Shown here piece by piece: positions 1 to 8,767 of a DNA stretch of 64,000 bases. The DNA lies in the NCBI RefSeq assembly GCF_936270435.1, contig NZ_OW370567.1:992001-1056000 (forward strand), read 5' to 3'. Positions within the stretch are counted from its first letter, which is position 1. Each line of letters begins with the position of its first letter. The DNA comes from Wolbachia endosymbiont of Oedothorax gibbosus (GTDB lineage: Bacteria; Pseudomonadota; Alphaproteobacteria; Rickettsiales; Anaplasmataceae). The notes beneath the pieces were generated by a model. That model was not told the DNA's origin. It did not search any database and saw only the letters and a program-made list of their open reading frames with translations. The position numbers and the translations under genes are program-made.

Positions 1-24
1 CATCCTTTAAAGTTTTGTTCATAA

Positions 25-60
25 ATATTTTGACATAATTATATATTTTGACATAATTAT
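25..60. repeat. Two exact 18-bp tandem units with promoter-like boxes
   Basis: Bases 25-42 and 43-60 are the same 18-mer, each carrying a TTGACA box (30-35 and 48-53). The first TTGACA is followed about 16-17 nt later by CATAAT (52-57), a plausible -35/-10 pair for the gene starting at 135. The promoter assignment is inference; the duplication is seen directly. Confidence 0.4.
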
Positions 61-134
61 ATATGTGGAAAAAATCTAAAAAATTTTTATCTAGTACAGT
101 TTATTTATGATCATTTAATAAGGTGGGGGTTTTT

Positions 135-1130
135 ATGAATGGAATATTTTCTCAATACAAAGAAAGATTTGTACCTAATGCACAGAGAGATTTAATGAAT
201 ATCGTTGAATCTGATGAACAAATGTTTCAAGACTATAAAAAATTTTTCAATCGGGAGAAAATAGACGGAATATGTAGACATTTGTGTGAATATGTTACTT
301 TGAACGATTTGTTAGTTAACAAAGGGTCTTTTGTTAAAGCATTTGATAGTATCGAGAAAAAAAGATCACTAGTAAATGCTTTAATCAAGAAAGTCAAAGA
401 TAATAGTATTGTTTCAGATGAAGTAGATAAGCAGAAATTTAAGCAGGAAATGAAAAACAGTTATGACAAAGCAGGAGTTCTTCTTACAGGGAATAGTGAA
501 AAAGGTATAGCTGCATTAGAACGAATGAGTGAGGAGGCACAAGAGAATTTCGCAAAAGAAGTCGAACAACTAAACCCCAAAGAACTGACAAAGTCACATC
601 TCCTAGCAATGAAAAAGCCAAAGACACTAACTGTAGCAGACTTAAATCTAGCAGCAACGGATCAAAATTCTTACATGAAAATATCTTATTGGTACATGAA
701 TGATAAACGTGCTGGGCATGCTGTACTGATAAAGAAAAATTCAGATAATAGCTTTGCATTTTATGATCCTAATTATGGTGCAGTTTTTGATCTGACAGAA
801 GAGCAGCTATGTGAGGTTGTGACTCAATCATTTTATTCCTACAAACAAATGAGCAAATTAGGTATTGCCGCGCTATTTATTTTATTGACCTCAGTTGTTG
901 CTGGAATTGCCGCAGCAGTATATGGTTACAATATAATTGCTAGTGTATCGCTTGTAATTTGCTTAGTAGACTTATCAATTTCGTGTTACTTAAGGGAAAA
1001 ACTAGTGCCACAAAAGTATGATACTGTTGCGCCAAAAAGTAATATTTCGGTGATCGACGATAACTATCAGGTTGAATTAGAAAATCTGATTAATAAGTAT
1101 TGTGATAAGGTTCTGTCCCATCATCTATAA
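135..1130 (+). CDS. YopT-like (C58) cysteine peptidase candidate with C-terminal membrane hairpin
   Basis: The open frame runs back to a GTG at 123, but the AAGGTGG ribosome-binding sequence at 120-126 sits correctly for the ATG at 135, giving 331 residues. Numbering from the GTG, a GICRHL segment places a Cys at 51, GHAVLI places a His at 199, and YDPNYG places an Asp at 215. This Cys/His/Asp order and the local context resemble the papain-like YopT/AvrPphB family, whose members cleave host proteins. Residues 246-290 form two hydrophobic stretches, so the product is probably membrane-anchored. The gene stands alone, with an Rpn gene converging from the right. Overall similarity to characterised C58 enzymes cannot be measured here. 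The alternative is an unrelated membrane protein with a chance triad. Confidence 0.55.
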   Translation: MNGIFSQYKERFVPNAQRDLMNIVESDEQMFQDYKKFFNREKIDGICRHLCEYVTLNDLLVNKGSFVKAFDSIEKKRSLVNALIKKVKDNSIVSDEVDKQKFKQEMKNSYDKAGVLLTGNSEKGIAALERMSEEAQENFAKEVEQLNPKELTKSHLLAMKKPKTLTVADLNLAATDQNSYMKISYWYMNDKRAGHAVLIKKNSDNSFAFYDPNYGAVFDLTEEQLCEVVTQSFYSYKQMSKLGIAALFILLTSVVAGIAAAVYGYNIIASVSLVICLVDLSISCYLREKLVPQKYDTVAPKSNISVIDDNYQVELENLINKYCDKVLSHHL

Positions 1131-1234
1131 ATTCTGGTGTCCCATTTGTAGGAAAGTAGAAAAGAAGTGATATAATCATCTCTAGCTCATATCAACTTTT
1201 TGAGTAACCGTTCATGGAGATAGGGGATTTAAGA

Positions 1235-2158
1235 TTAAGATAAAATATGGTTATTTAGCTCCTTAATTTCATCGAGGGAAAGGCCGGTGGATTCAGCTAT
1301 TAAGTGGACAGATACGCCAGCTTTAAGTAGGTTTCTAGCCACTGCTATTTTAGCCTGTTTTTCGCCCTTTTCTTCACCAATTTGAATACCTTCTTCTCTG
1401 CCTTTTTCATGTCCGATAAGGATGCCTTCATGAAGTTTTTCTTCAAGGGTAGATAAATAATCATCGGTACGTTTCTTAGCTTGATCATAAGCGAGACGTT
1501 CTTCTTTACTCCAATTATATTGGTTTAACTCATCATAAGCCCTACCAATAATTACATCACTACCTATTATTTTTTTTAGATCCTCTTCGCTCGTTTCATC
1601 TGCGTGCTTAAAAAAATAGATCCATTTTTCAACAATATTTTCTAATTGATCTTCTTTTGTCTTATTAAACTTTGGTAGCTCTATAAAAGTGAAACTAAAG
1701 TCTTTGAGATCATGTTCAAAGGTCATTTTATCAAAAGTAACGTGATCAGACTTATAAGCCAGCTTATTAGGAAATAGGATAAAATCAGCAATAGCAATAA
1801 AGATAACCCCTTTAAGATCATGATACTGGTCACCTACATCAGCTTGACTTGAATAAGCTTTGGCAGCGTAGTATTGGGCACGTTTTTCAAAGCCTCTTGT
1901 TTTAGCAACTTGCATCTCAATGATGGTTTTTATCCCTGTAGAATCAACACAGAGAACATCAACAATGCTTTGCTTTTGAGAAGCAATGACAGGGTCTTGA
2001 ATGGGACTGAGAAAGGAGACATCTTTAATCTGGTTGTCATCAGTAAGATCTAATATATCATTAAGGAAGTGAATAAGAATGTCTTTATTCCTCTCAGTAC
2101 CAAATATTTTCTTAAATGCATAATCATTTCGCACATTGAGAAATTTAGAGAGAGCCAT
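1235..2158 (-). CDS. Rpn/PD-(D/E)XK family nuclease (putative transposase-like)
   Basis: This 308-aa protein begins MALSKFLNVRNDYAFKKIFG, the usual start of Rpn-family (PDDEXK_2) proteins, which are associated with recombination-promoting DNA cleavage. An internal stretch with DVLCVDSTG, then IIEMQVAKT, fits the D...ExQ part of the nuclease core at about residues 90-110. The C-terminus has glycine/glutamate-rich GREEGIQIGEEKG repeats typical of the family. The frame stays open upstream to 2320, but that part is the 3' end of a group II intron, so the ATG at 2158 is preferred. The intron ends 13 nt before this ATG, and no good Shine-Dalgarno sequence lies between. This copy is clearly more diverged than the two at 41894 and 49010. 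Confidence 0.85.
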   Translation of the reverse strand: MALSKFLNVRNDYAFKKIFGTERNKDILIHFLNDILDLTDDNQIKDVSFLSPIQDPVIASQKQSIVDVLCVDSTGIKTIIEMQVAKTRGFEKRAQYYAAKAYSSQADVGDQYHDLKGVIFIAIADFILFPNKLAYKSDHVTFDKMTFEHDLKDFSFTFIELPKFNKTKEDQLENIVEKWIYFFKHADETSEEDLKKIIGSDVIIGRAYDELNQYNWSKEERLAYDQAKKRTDDYLSTLEEKLHEGILIGHEKGREEGIQIGEEKGEKQAKIAVARNLLKAGVSVHLIAESTGLSLDEIKELNNHILS

Positions 2159-2280
2159 GAGAAAGTAAGTTGGAGAGTAGACCGGCGGAACTTCCCCACC
2201 AGTCTCTCGCAGAACTGTACGTAAAGTAGAGTAGGCAGCCAGCGAGTTACTATTAAGCACTTTTCCAACAGCCTCTCTCC

Positions 2281-2315
2281 GAACCACGCATGACCGTTTC
2301 CGTATCACGTGGCTC
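2281..2315 (-). ncRNA. Catalytic domain V of inner group II intron, copy 1
   Basis: Read on the minus strand, the segment starts GAGCC and ends GGTTC, with a GGAAAC apical region between. This is the standard domain V layout. Identical sequence lies at the matching place in the other two inner introns. Confidence 0.8.
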
Positions 2316-2324
2316 TCCAATAAT

Positions 2325-4119
2325 CTAACGTTTTAAGGAATCACCATCATATTTCCCATATTGGATTTTCTTATGGCATTCATGACAAACAACAAGAGTT
2401 TTTCTCTGTCGTTCAATCATTCTTTTCTTCCATTCAGGTAGTTCAACATTACTCTTACTTCGTAGATCAGCAAGTTTACGTACATGGTGTACCTCAATCT
2501 GCTCTTGTGATTTACATAATTCACAAGTTTGTGCCAATAGTCTTTGCTCTATTTCACTACGCTTATTCCATATTGGTATAAGGTTATCACTTATGCTTAC
2601 CCATTTATTCCATTTTAGCGACACAGCACCAAAGTGTGTAATTAATGGTATCTTTGATGGTAAACGATCTACTCTGATTTGGATGACTTTTCGTTTTTCA
2701 CCTTCATCGTTTTCAATCATCGCACCAAATTTTCTATAAATTTTCCTGCAAGTTGTTTTGTATTTAGATGCTAAAGTCTTTACTAATGATACTTCCATCA
2801 CATACTTCAGATAACTTAGTGTGTGAAGGTTGTAGGCCATTTTGTAGTATTGTACAATTCCTCGATATTCAGTTTGATACTGAGCAACAATACTGTAAGC
2901 TGTATCAATTGTACGTTGAGGTAAATGTATAGGCTTTCCACAACGCATATATTCAGAACACTTTTTCTGCTTTATATGGTGTGGTACACGTAAGCCAACA
3001 CTACCGTTAATACACCGCTGTGTCCGATGATCATGTTTATCATCTGCATGCAAGACGTGTATTTCATAACCCAAAAAATTGGCTTTGCTATCACATGCGT
3101 GTGTAATAAGCGTTTTATCTTCATTAAGCATAAGTTTGAGCTCCTCATTGAGGAATCTAGCAATCTCATTTTTAATTTGTTCAGCTTCATTTTTTTGGTC
3201 CTGCAAACCCTACCAGAACATCATCAGCATACCTAACATACCAAAGACGTCGATAATTTTGATCACAAGAGTCCTTAGATGGCATACTCTGCACTAATTG
3301 GCGCAGTTGCCTTACTTGCTCCCAATTCCCTTGTTTTCTCATCATCGATACTTGCTTGGTTAACCTTAAATATTTTGGGTTTGTCCTTCTTCGCTTACCT
3401 CGGTTATTTGCTGGTATTAATGTATGTTCCACATGTTTATCTAACCGATCGAGTAATATGTTACTCAGAATTGGACCAATAATAGAGCCCTGTGGTACTC
3501 CACTGTGACTCTTATTGTACTTCCAATTTTCCATATATCCTGCTTTTAGCAGTCGATTGATTAGTTGGATAAAACGGTTGTCTTGAAAGCTTTCACTCAG
3601 TATTTTTAACAATATGGTATGATCAATTGAGTCATAACATGCTCTGAGATCCCCTTCTATAAACCATTTTGTACCTCTGCCTTTTTGCGTTACTGCTTTT
3701 AATGCAGTATGGCATCCACGCTTTGGCCGGAATCCATGTGAACACTCACTAAATTTAGACTCATAATAGGCTTCCAATATTAATCGGATTACTTCTTGAA
3801 GTAACTTGTTTGACCATGTTGGCAATCCTAACGGCCTTCGTTTACCGCTCTTCTTTAAAATGTAGATACGTTTTACTGGTATCCATCGATATCGTTCATA
3901 GCGTAAATCCTCTATGATTTTATCAATTTTCTCCAAAGACATACCATTAACTGTTTCAGCAGTTACACCTTCTGTCATAGCACCTTTATTACGACAAAGT
4001 TTACCATACGCTTGAAGGTAAAGATCACGCTGATAAAGTAGGCGATATACGTTTTTAACCGGCAGATTTCTTTGTCCGCGTTCACGTATAATGTTAAGTA
4101 TTGTTTCAGCTTTCCGCAT
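2325..4119 (-). pseudogene. Inner-intron RT/maturase with HNH domain, frameshifted
   Basis: The two other copies encode an uninterrupted 597-aa protein with RT domains, the active-site box YADD (context WYVRYADDV), a maturase region and a C-terminal HNH-type endonuclease with two Cys pairs (CELC, CHEC) around HHVRK. Here the frame is split into 4119-3187 (N-terminal half) and 3206-2325 (C-terminal half). A T-run at about 3190-3196 has seven T where the intact copies have six, directly after the codons for VGFAGPK. The break falls downstream of the YADD box, so the maturase and endonuclease parts are lost from the main product. The intron RNA could still be served in trans by the intact copies. 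A homopolymer sequencing error is the alternative. Confidence 0.85.
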
Positions 4120-4676
4120 CTTGCGTACCTCCCAATTTCAACATTCAATTATCTGTCACCCTTTGCCCTGTATGTGGCTCTCCCACATTCCCCGGTGGTT
4201 CGTTACTTCCACGACTACTACGATGACTCCGTAACCATAGAACTCGCGTTCCTTAGGTCATCCCATGTTCCGTCACTAAGAACTGTTCTAGATCAACTTA
4301 GGTTTTCCATTCATCCTCTTAAATAAGTTCACTACTTATCGTTCTACAGCCAGAATGTCGCACAAACGAAAGTTTAATCTGTGCTTACTGTAGACATGGG
4401 GTTTTAAATGTGATACCCATGGATGTGAAGTCCCACCCCTGAAGATTAGAATTCAAGCAGTTTAGCTTTAACCATATTGATCAGGTGTTGCAAGCCGTTA
4501 TCTTACACATCTTCAGACAACTCTCGCTTTACATACATGCTCTTGTCCTCCTCCCCTTTCGGGTTAAAGTTAGTTGTTCACCTCGAGGCCATTTATTCTG
4601 AACCCCGCTTAGCTCTGCTAAGTATTTCTTAATGCGTGCCACGGCGCACCCTCTCGATTTATACAGCTCCCGTTAT

Positions 4677-5924
4677 TCAGCCTTTTGATCCCAATCCTAG
4701 TGTCCAGTGATAGAAAATATTTGGAGACCTCTTTCTCACTTTTGCTAGAAATTGCTTTGCTAGTCTTCCATGATTTCGAAGTTTCTTATATTTGGCTCTG
4801 ACCCATCCTACTAGGTGCCACTCTACATTTCTGAGAGATGGATACATCTCTGATTTATAAAACCTGCCATAGTACTGATACCAGCCTCGGACTATAGGAT
4901 TTATTTTCTTTGATATTTTCTCTAGTGTTGTATATGTTTGCCTACGTATTTTCCATGACCTTATGGTTTGGTTGATCTTCTTCTTGGCTTTGTTGCTAAT
5001 TGCAGGTAGAAATGAGACAAAATAGTTTCCTATTTTATTGTTCTTTGCCAGTCTAGGTCTGAACGTGTAACCCAGAAAGTCAAAGCTCTGTATTGGAAAC
5101 TCATCTCTCCTATTGTCATCCTTACAGTACACTATTTGTGTCTTTTCAGGATGTAATTTTAGCTTAAACTCAGCCAATCTTTCTTCGATCTTGTCTTTTA
5201 TGAATTTTGCCTGTCTCTGGGTTTTACAGTGCACCATTGCATCATCTACATATCTCTCAAATGGTATTGTTGGGTAGTTTTGCCTCATCCACATATCAAA
5301 TGCATGATGCATAAATATGTTAGAAATGATTGGGCTTACAGAACCTCCTTGTGGAACTCCCTTATTCCTAACTACCTTACTGCCATCTGCTAGTTGAATC
5401 GGGGCTTTCATCCACCTTTCCACGTACAGTATGACCCACTTGCAATCTGTATGCTTCTTGATAGTTTGCAGTGCTAACACATGATCCAGATTGTCGAAAA
5501 ATCCAGAAATATCAAGATCTATCGTCCAATCACTTCTCCAACATCTCTTACACGCTGTACTTACCGCATCCAGTGCAGACTTGTTTGGTCTATAACCATA
5601 CGAATCTTCGTGAAATTCCTGCTCTACTAACGGTTCGAGATACATAGTAGCTGCTGTTTGCCCTATCCTGTCGAATACTGAAGGAACACATAAAGTTCTT
5701 TGTCCTCCTGTATCTTTTGGTATCGCAACAGCTTTTACTGGTTCTGGAAAATAACTTCCGGATGACATCCGATTCCACAGTTTGTATAGATTATCTTTTA
5801 GATTTTCTTCAAACTTTGTTATCGAGACCTCATCTACACCTGCCGCACCTCTGTTTTTGGATACTTGTTTATAAGCTTTCCAAATCAGTTGCTTTGGTAT
5901 GTCAAAAGATTTTGTTTTATTCAT
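4677..5924 (-). CDS. Outer-intron reverse transcriptase/maturase (415 aa, no HNH domain)
   Basis: This is a group II intron-encoded protein. The RT fingers begin near residue 15 (KNRGAAGVDEVSI), the IPKDTGGQRTL and YGYRPNKSALDAV blocks follow, and the catalytic box is YVDD (context FERYVDDAM) after GVPQGGSVSP. A maturase X region with IVRGWYQYYGRF closes the protein. At 415 aa it lacks the zinc/HNH endonuclease found in the inner-intron protein, so mobility should use reverse transcription without second-strand cleavage by the protein. The start ATG at 5924 has GGGAAGAG just upstream. An identical reading frame lies at 52463-53710. Confidence 0.92.
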   Translation of the reverse strand: MNKTKSFDIPKQLIWKAYKQVSKNRGAAGVDEVSITKFEENLKDNLYKLWNRMSSGSYFPEPVKAVAIPKDTGGQRTLCVPSVFDRIGQTAATMYLEPLVEQEFHEDSYGYRPNKSALDAVSTACKRCWRSDWTIDLDISGFFDNLDHVLALQTIKKHTDCKWVILYVERWMKAPIQLADGSKVVRNKGVPQGGSVSPIISNIFMHHAFDMWMRQNYPTIPFERYVDDAMVHCKTQRQAKFIKDKIEERLAEFKLKLHPEKTQIVYCKDDNRRDEFPIQSFDFLGYTFRPRLAKNNKIGNYFVSFLPAISNKAKKKINQTIRSWKIRRQTYTTLEKISKKINPIVRGWYQYYGRFYKSEMYPSLRNVEWHLVGWVRAKYKKLRNHGRLAKQFLAKVRKRSPNIFYHWTLGLGSKG

Positions 5925-6470
5925 TAACTCTTCCCTTTCGGTTGATAAATAATTAAAACTAAATAACTCAGCCCCTTCGCTCCATTTCCATTACAAAAAC
6001 TTCTTCACTACTACGAGCTAATCCGCCCCTGTTTTTCGCATCAGTACTCTCTTCCTTAGAGTTCAGCTCCTTGGACTTCTCCCTTATCATCGAAACGACA
6101 GGTTCCCATAGTTCCACACAATAGCCTGAAATAGGTTCATGCCACCTATATGCCGGATGCCACCTACCCAGTAGACAAGTTCCCGATAGGCTTATCCCAA
6201 GTTACTTTTTCTCCCCTGGTTTTGACATCATCGCATTACCTTTCGACGTGTAATCAGTGGTTCACTTGCGTTCATCTCTCTATTTCACACATGACGCATA
6301 ATTACGCCTTTTCCATAACGCTCACTACCTTGGCTCTTTACCAAAGCAGCTTATGGTTGTTTGAAGCCTGCTCTTGTAAACCGGCTCCGAGGGGCCCACC
6401 CTCATCTATTGTGCAGCTTTCGCACTTAGTTTGCTCTTTCCTGAACATTCCTTGTGTCTCTACGGCACAC

Positions 6471-6856
6471 AAAAAGCATTAATAATTATACACAATTCTG
6501 AAGAAATATTCAACTCTTGTGTTTAAATCTTATTTTTTTAAACTTTGGGTATGTTAGAGAAAAAAACGACTGTCAAAGATGGCCTAAGAATAGCATCTTC
6601 TGCTTTAGACGTCCTTTTGTACATCTTTCTATAACTCCCTCATAAAGCGCCTAAAAACGCCAGCAAATGAATTCATAGATTCAGTAGCTATAAAGAGCTT
6701 TAAAAACACTTATTTTGGTGTAACCTCCTAATAAAAATACGAGCCCAAAAGCTCAATTACCTAACATCGCGAGATTAACCTCTCACACCTTTACATGATA
6801 AAGATCTTGAAACTTAATGTCAACATTTCAGTAGCAAATTTTATTATATCCTATTA
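6471..6856. other. Intergenic stretch shared with 54257-54647, no gene seen
   Basis: I see no credible reading frame here. The segment is nearly identical to 54257-54647, beside the third twintron, with small indels. It links the 5' exon of the outer intron to a mutL remnant and therefore belongs to the duplicated block. Confidence 0.6.
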
Positions 6857-7063
6857 GTATGGACAAAAAGAAGATACATTGCCAGTAGAAGAAAAAGTGT
6901 TAGCTACCATTGCATGCCATGGATCAATTCGAGAAGGGAGAAATTAGAGGAAATGAACGAGCTACTGAGACGAATGGAAGAAACACCGTATGCTGATCAC
7001 GGAAGACCAACGTATATAGAAATGAAACTAAGTGATATAGAAAAATTGTTTGAAAGAAGATAG
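6857..7063 (+). pseudogene. mutL: mutL C-terminal remnant, copy 1
   Basis: The translation gives [20 protein letters not shown] then stop. After a short deletion the next frame continues [16 protein letters not shown], then [20 protein letters not shown]. This matches the C-terminal end of the mismatch-repair protein MutL (ACHGSIRAG, then GRPTY near the C-terminus). Compared with the copy at 54648, this one lacks the bases around the K-L-K-L junction and the GQCN codons before HGRP. No upstream part of mutL is present, so this is a relic. It precedes a tandem-HTH gene, as in the second copy. Confidence 0.75.
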
Positions 7064-7155
7064 ATTAAACTTGTTGAAGTGATCTTTATTGAGATAGTTC
7101 TTCTAGTTATTAAGGAGTCAGTATAGAATGTAAATATTTGTTTTGTAGATAAAGA

Positions 7156-8046
7156 GTGGCTGCTAATAACCCTAATTTTTTAGACTACAAAGTAGGACAG
7201 AAAGTAAGAAGTTGTAGGCTAGCGAAGGGTTACACTCAAAAGGATTTAGCAAGTAAAATCGGTACAAAATATCAGGTCATACTACAATATGAAAAAGGAA
7301 CACGTAGAATTTCAATTAACAAATTATATGAGTTAGCAGAAGCATTATCAACAACTGCTAGAGATCTAGCTTGCGGACAAGAAGTATCAAAAAGGTATGA
7401 GGAAGAAGAGATAGTAAGAAGACATAAAGAAATTAAGGATCAAGAATTACGCGAAACGTTTTACTTATTAACCAGATTCATCCGTATTAGTGAGGAAAGA
7501 AGCGGAAAAGCGGTGAAAATAGAAGTAGCAAGGGGTTTAGTTAAGGCAGGAGTTTCTGCTCACGTTATCTCTCGAACAACCAATTTATCTATTAGTGAAT
7601 ATGAAGAGAAGAAGATTTCTATTCCGTATAAAGTAGGGCAAAGGATAAAAGAGTGGAGGTTGAGACGAGAGTATACCCAAGAAGATTTAGCAAACAAAGT
7701 CGGCATAACAAATCAAAGGATATACGAATATGAACAAGGGCGAGCTGCCGTTTCACTTGAAACATTAGATGAAATAGCAAAGGTATTATCAATCAGTATC
7801 ATAGATCTACTTCCCGAATCAACAGAAGATGAAAATAGCGAAGTTGGGTTATCAAATTTGATAGAAGAATACAAAAAGATTGAGAGCCAGGAGTTACGAG
7901 ATGTGCTGATCAAATCTTTGTTTGAAGGCATACATGTTTGTAATGAAAAGATTAGAGAAGCAAAGAAGGTTGAAGTTGCAAGGAATTTAATCAAAGAAGG
8001 AATTTCTGTTGATATTATCTCGCAAACGACTGGCCATAAGTTTTAA
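7156..8046 (+). CDS. Tandem-HTH (XRE/Cro-C1 type) phage transcriptional regulator, copy 1
   Basis: The 296-aa protein has two similar helix-turn-helix units. The first is at about residues 10-70 (KGYTQKDLASKIGTKYQVILQYEKG) and the second at about 160-220 (REYTQEDLANKVGITNQRIYEYEQG). Each is followed by a helical tail with a KVEVARNLIKEGISVDIISQTTG-type segment. The architecture fits WO-phage repressor-like regulators, in which two DNA-binding heads sit in one chain. The start is a GTG at 7156, and no strong ribosome-binding site is visible. The paralogue at 54935 continues with SLDEIQQV, whereas this copy ends at GHKF, so its tail has been replaced or trimmed. A role controlling lysogeny is inference. 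Confidence 0.85.
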   Translation: MAANNPNFLDYKVGQKVRSCRLAKGYTQKDLASKIGTKYQVILQYEKGTRRISINKLYELAEALSTTARDLACGQEVSKRYEEEEIVRRHKEIKDQELRETFYLLTRFIRISEERSGKAVKIEVARGLVKAGVSAHVISRTTNLSISEYEEKKISIPYKVGQRIKEWRLRREYTQEDLANKVGITNQRIYEYEQGRAAVSLETLDEIAKVLSISIIDLLPESTEDENSEVGLSNLIEEYKKIESQELRDVLIKSLFEGIHVCNEKIREAKKVEVARNLIKEGISVDIISQTTGHKF

Positions 8047-8198
8047 GTAAGATCTTTTATATTTCCATAAAAAAATAAACAAAAAAAAATTAAAAAATTG
8101 ATTTGACTTCACCCGAAAGCTATGGCTTTATGCCAATACTGCTAAAAAATAGCAGTAAACATTTAAAAATAATTTATTATTAGTGAAGGATATATTAT

Positions 8199-8561
8199 AT
8201 GAATAATAACAATAAAAGTAAAGATCGTAGAGAAGAAATAGAGTTCAGAGCATTGGTAAGCAAAGGACATGCTTTACTAGATCGTGAAATAATAGAAACG
8301 TTTCTGAGTGGAGCGCATGATGGGGTCGAAGCTAGCATTATTGCTGAAAGGCTAATGGATCGTTTTAAAGGAATAGGAAGGATTTCAAGTCTGGAAATAG
8401 ATGACCTGAAAACTATAGAAGGGGTAACCGACTCTACAGTTACAGCAATTTTATGTCTTAAGGAAGCTTTAAAGAGGGTGCCGAGAGAAGAGTTAAAGAA
8501 AGGACCAGTAATAGGTGGTAACTTAGAAAAGCTCGTAGAATATTGTAAGTTGAAAATGTGA
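8199..8561 (+). pseudogene. radC: RadC-like DNA repair protein, N-terminal part only
   Basis: The 120 residues match the N-terminal helix-hairpin domain of RadC (EIEFRALVSKGHALLDREIIETFLSG...ISSLEIDDLKTIEGVTDSTVTAIL...). The metal-binding JAB/MPN domain that forms the second half of RadC is missing. The frame ends right after KLVEYCKLKM, where the IS110 left end appears to begin, so the element probably removed the rest. I found no radC continuation beyond the IS110. A regulator followed by radC is the arrangement known from WO prophages. Confidence 0.75.
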
Positions 8562-8579
8562 TATAAAAGAGGATAAGAG

Positions 8580-8750
8580 GGAAAGATAGCCCTACTCACT
8601 ATAGGAATAGGACTATCATGGGCGTGTGCGACCGGAAGAATATTGGTACTACAACCGTTTAAATCAAGGTACACTAGCCCATCTCTCGATACGTTTGAAT
8701 AGTTGCTTGGGACATATATATGCACCCGTTTACAATCTTAAATTAACTAA
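8580..8750 (+). ncRNA. Candidate IS110 bridge RNA in left end
   Basis: Two successive foldings are visible. In stem 1, 8585-8594 pairs with 8608-8617 with a single C/A mismatch. In stem 2, ATGGGC at 8618-8623 pairs with GCCCAT at 8677-8682, and the pairing continues inward as GTGT with ACAC past a 2-nt bulge. Stem 2 holds a large internal loop of about 45 nt. IS110-group elements are known to encode a guide (bridge) RNA in the left end upstream of the transposase with loops that pair to target and donor. Position and shape fit, but guide loops were not matched to a target. Confidence 0.45.
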
Positions 8751-8767
8751 AACTATCGAGGTTTATT

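Larger units (their letters stand above)
2226..4649 (-). mobile_element. Inner group II intron (597-aa IEP type) inserted in domain V, copy 1
   Basis: The 5' end GTGCG is at 4649 and the 3' end ...CTCTAC is at 2226. The length is 2424 nt, one more than the other two copies because of an extra T in the coding region. Domain V is at 2315-2281, and domain VI closes with GAGAGGC pairing to GCCT-A-CTC, giving the expected bulged adenosine. The boundaries follow from the comparison with the copies at 42921-45343 and 50013-52435 and from the repair of the host domain V when this segment is removed. Confidence 0.88.
2172..6470 (-). mobile_element. Group II intron (outer, 415-aa IEP type) carrying a second intron: twintron copy 1
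   Basis: On the minus strand the element starts with GTGTG at 6470 (GUGYG consensus). It encodes a reverse transcriptase/maturase at 5924-4677 and reaches domain V at 4669. Domain V is cut after its 20th nucleotide by a second intron (2226-4649). It resumes as TTTACGTACAGTTC at 2225-2212 and is followed by a domain VI hairpin with a bulged A ahead of CTC. Joining the two halves gives a 34-nt domain V: an 8-bp lower stem, a CG bulge, and a 6-bp upper stem closed by a GAGA tetraloop. The 3' end near 2172 is set by the last base shared by the three copies (2171-2172). Confidence 0.88.

Noticed and set aside
2159..2320. Upstream extension of the Rpn frame to a TTG at 2320 (361 aa)
   Set aside because: This part is inner intron domain V/VI and the outer intron 3' end; the family start is MALSKF at 2158.
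4072..4326. 84-aa frame on the plus strand upstream of the inner intron protein (also 44766 and 51858)
   Set aside because: It overlaps structured intron RNA antisense and has no domain.
6150..6482. 110-aa frame in the outer intron (also 53936)
   Set aside because: It is antisense to domain I of the outer intron; low-complexity translation.
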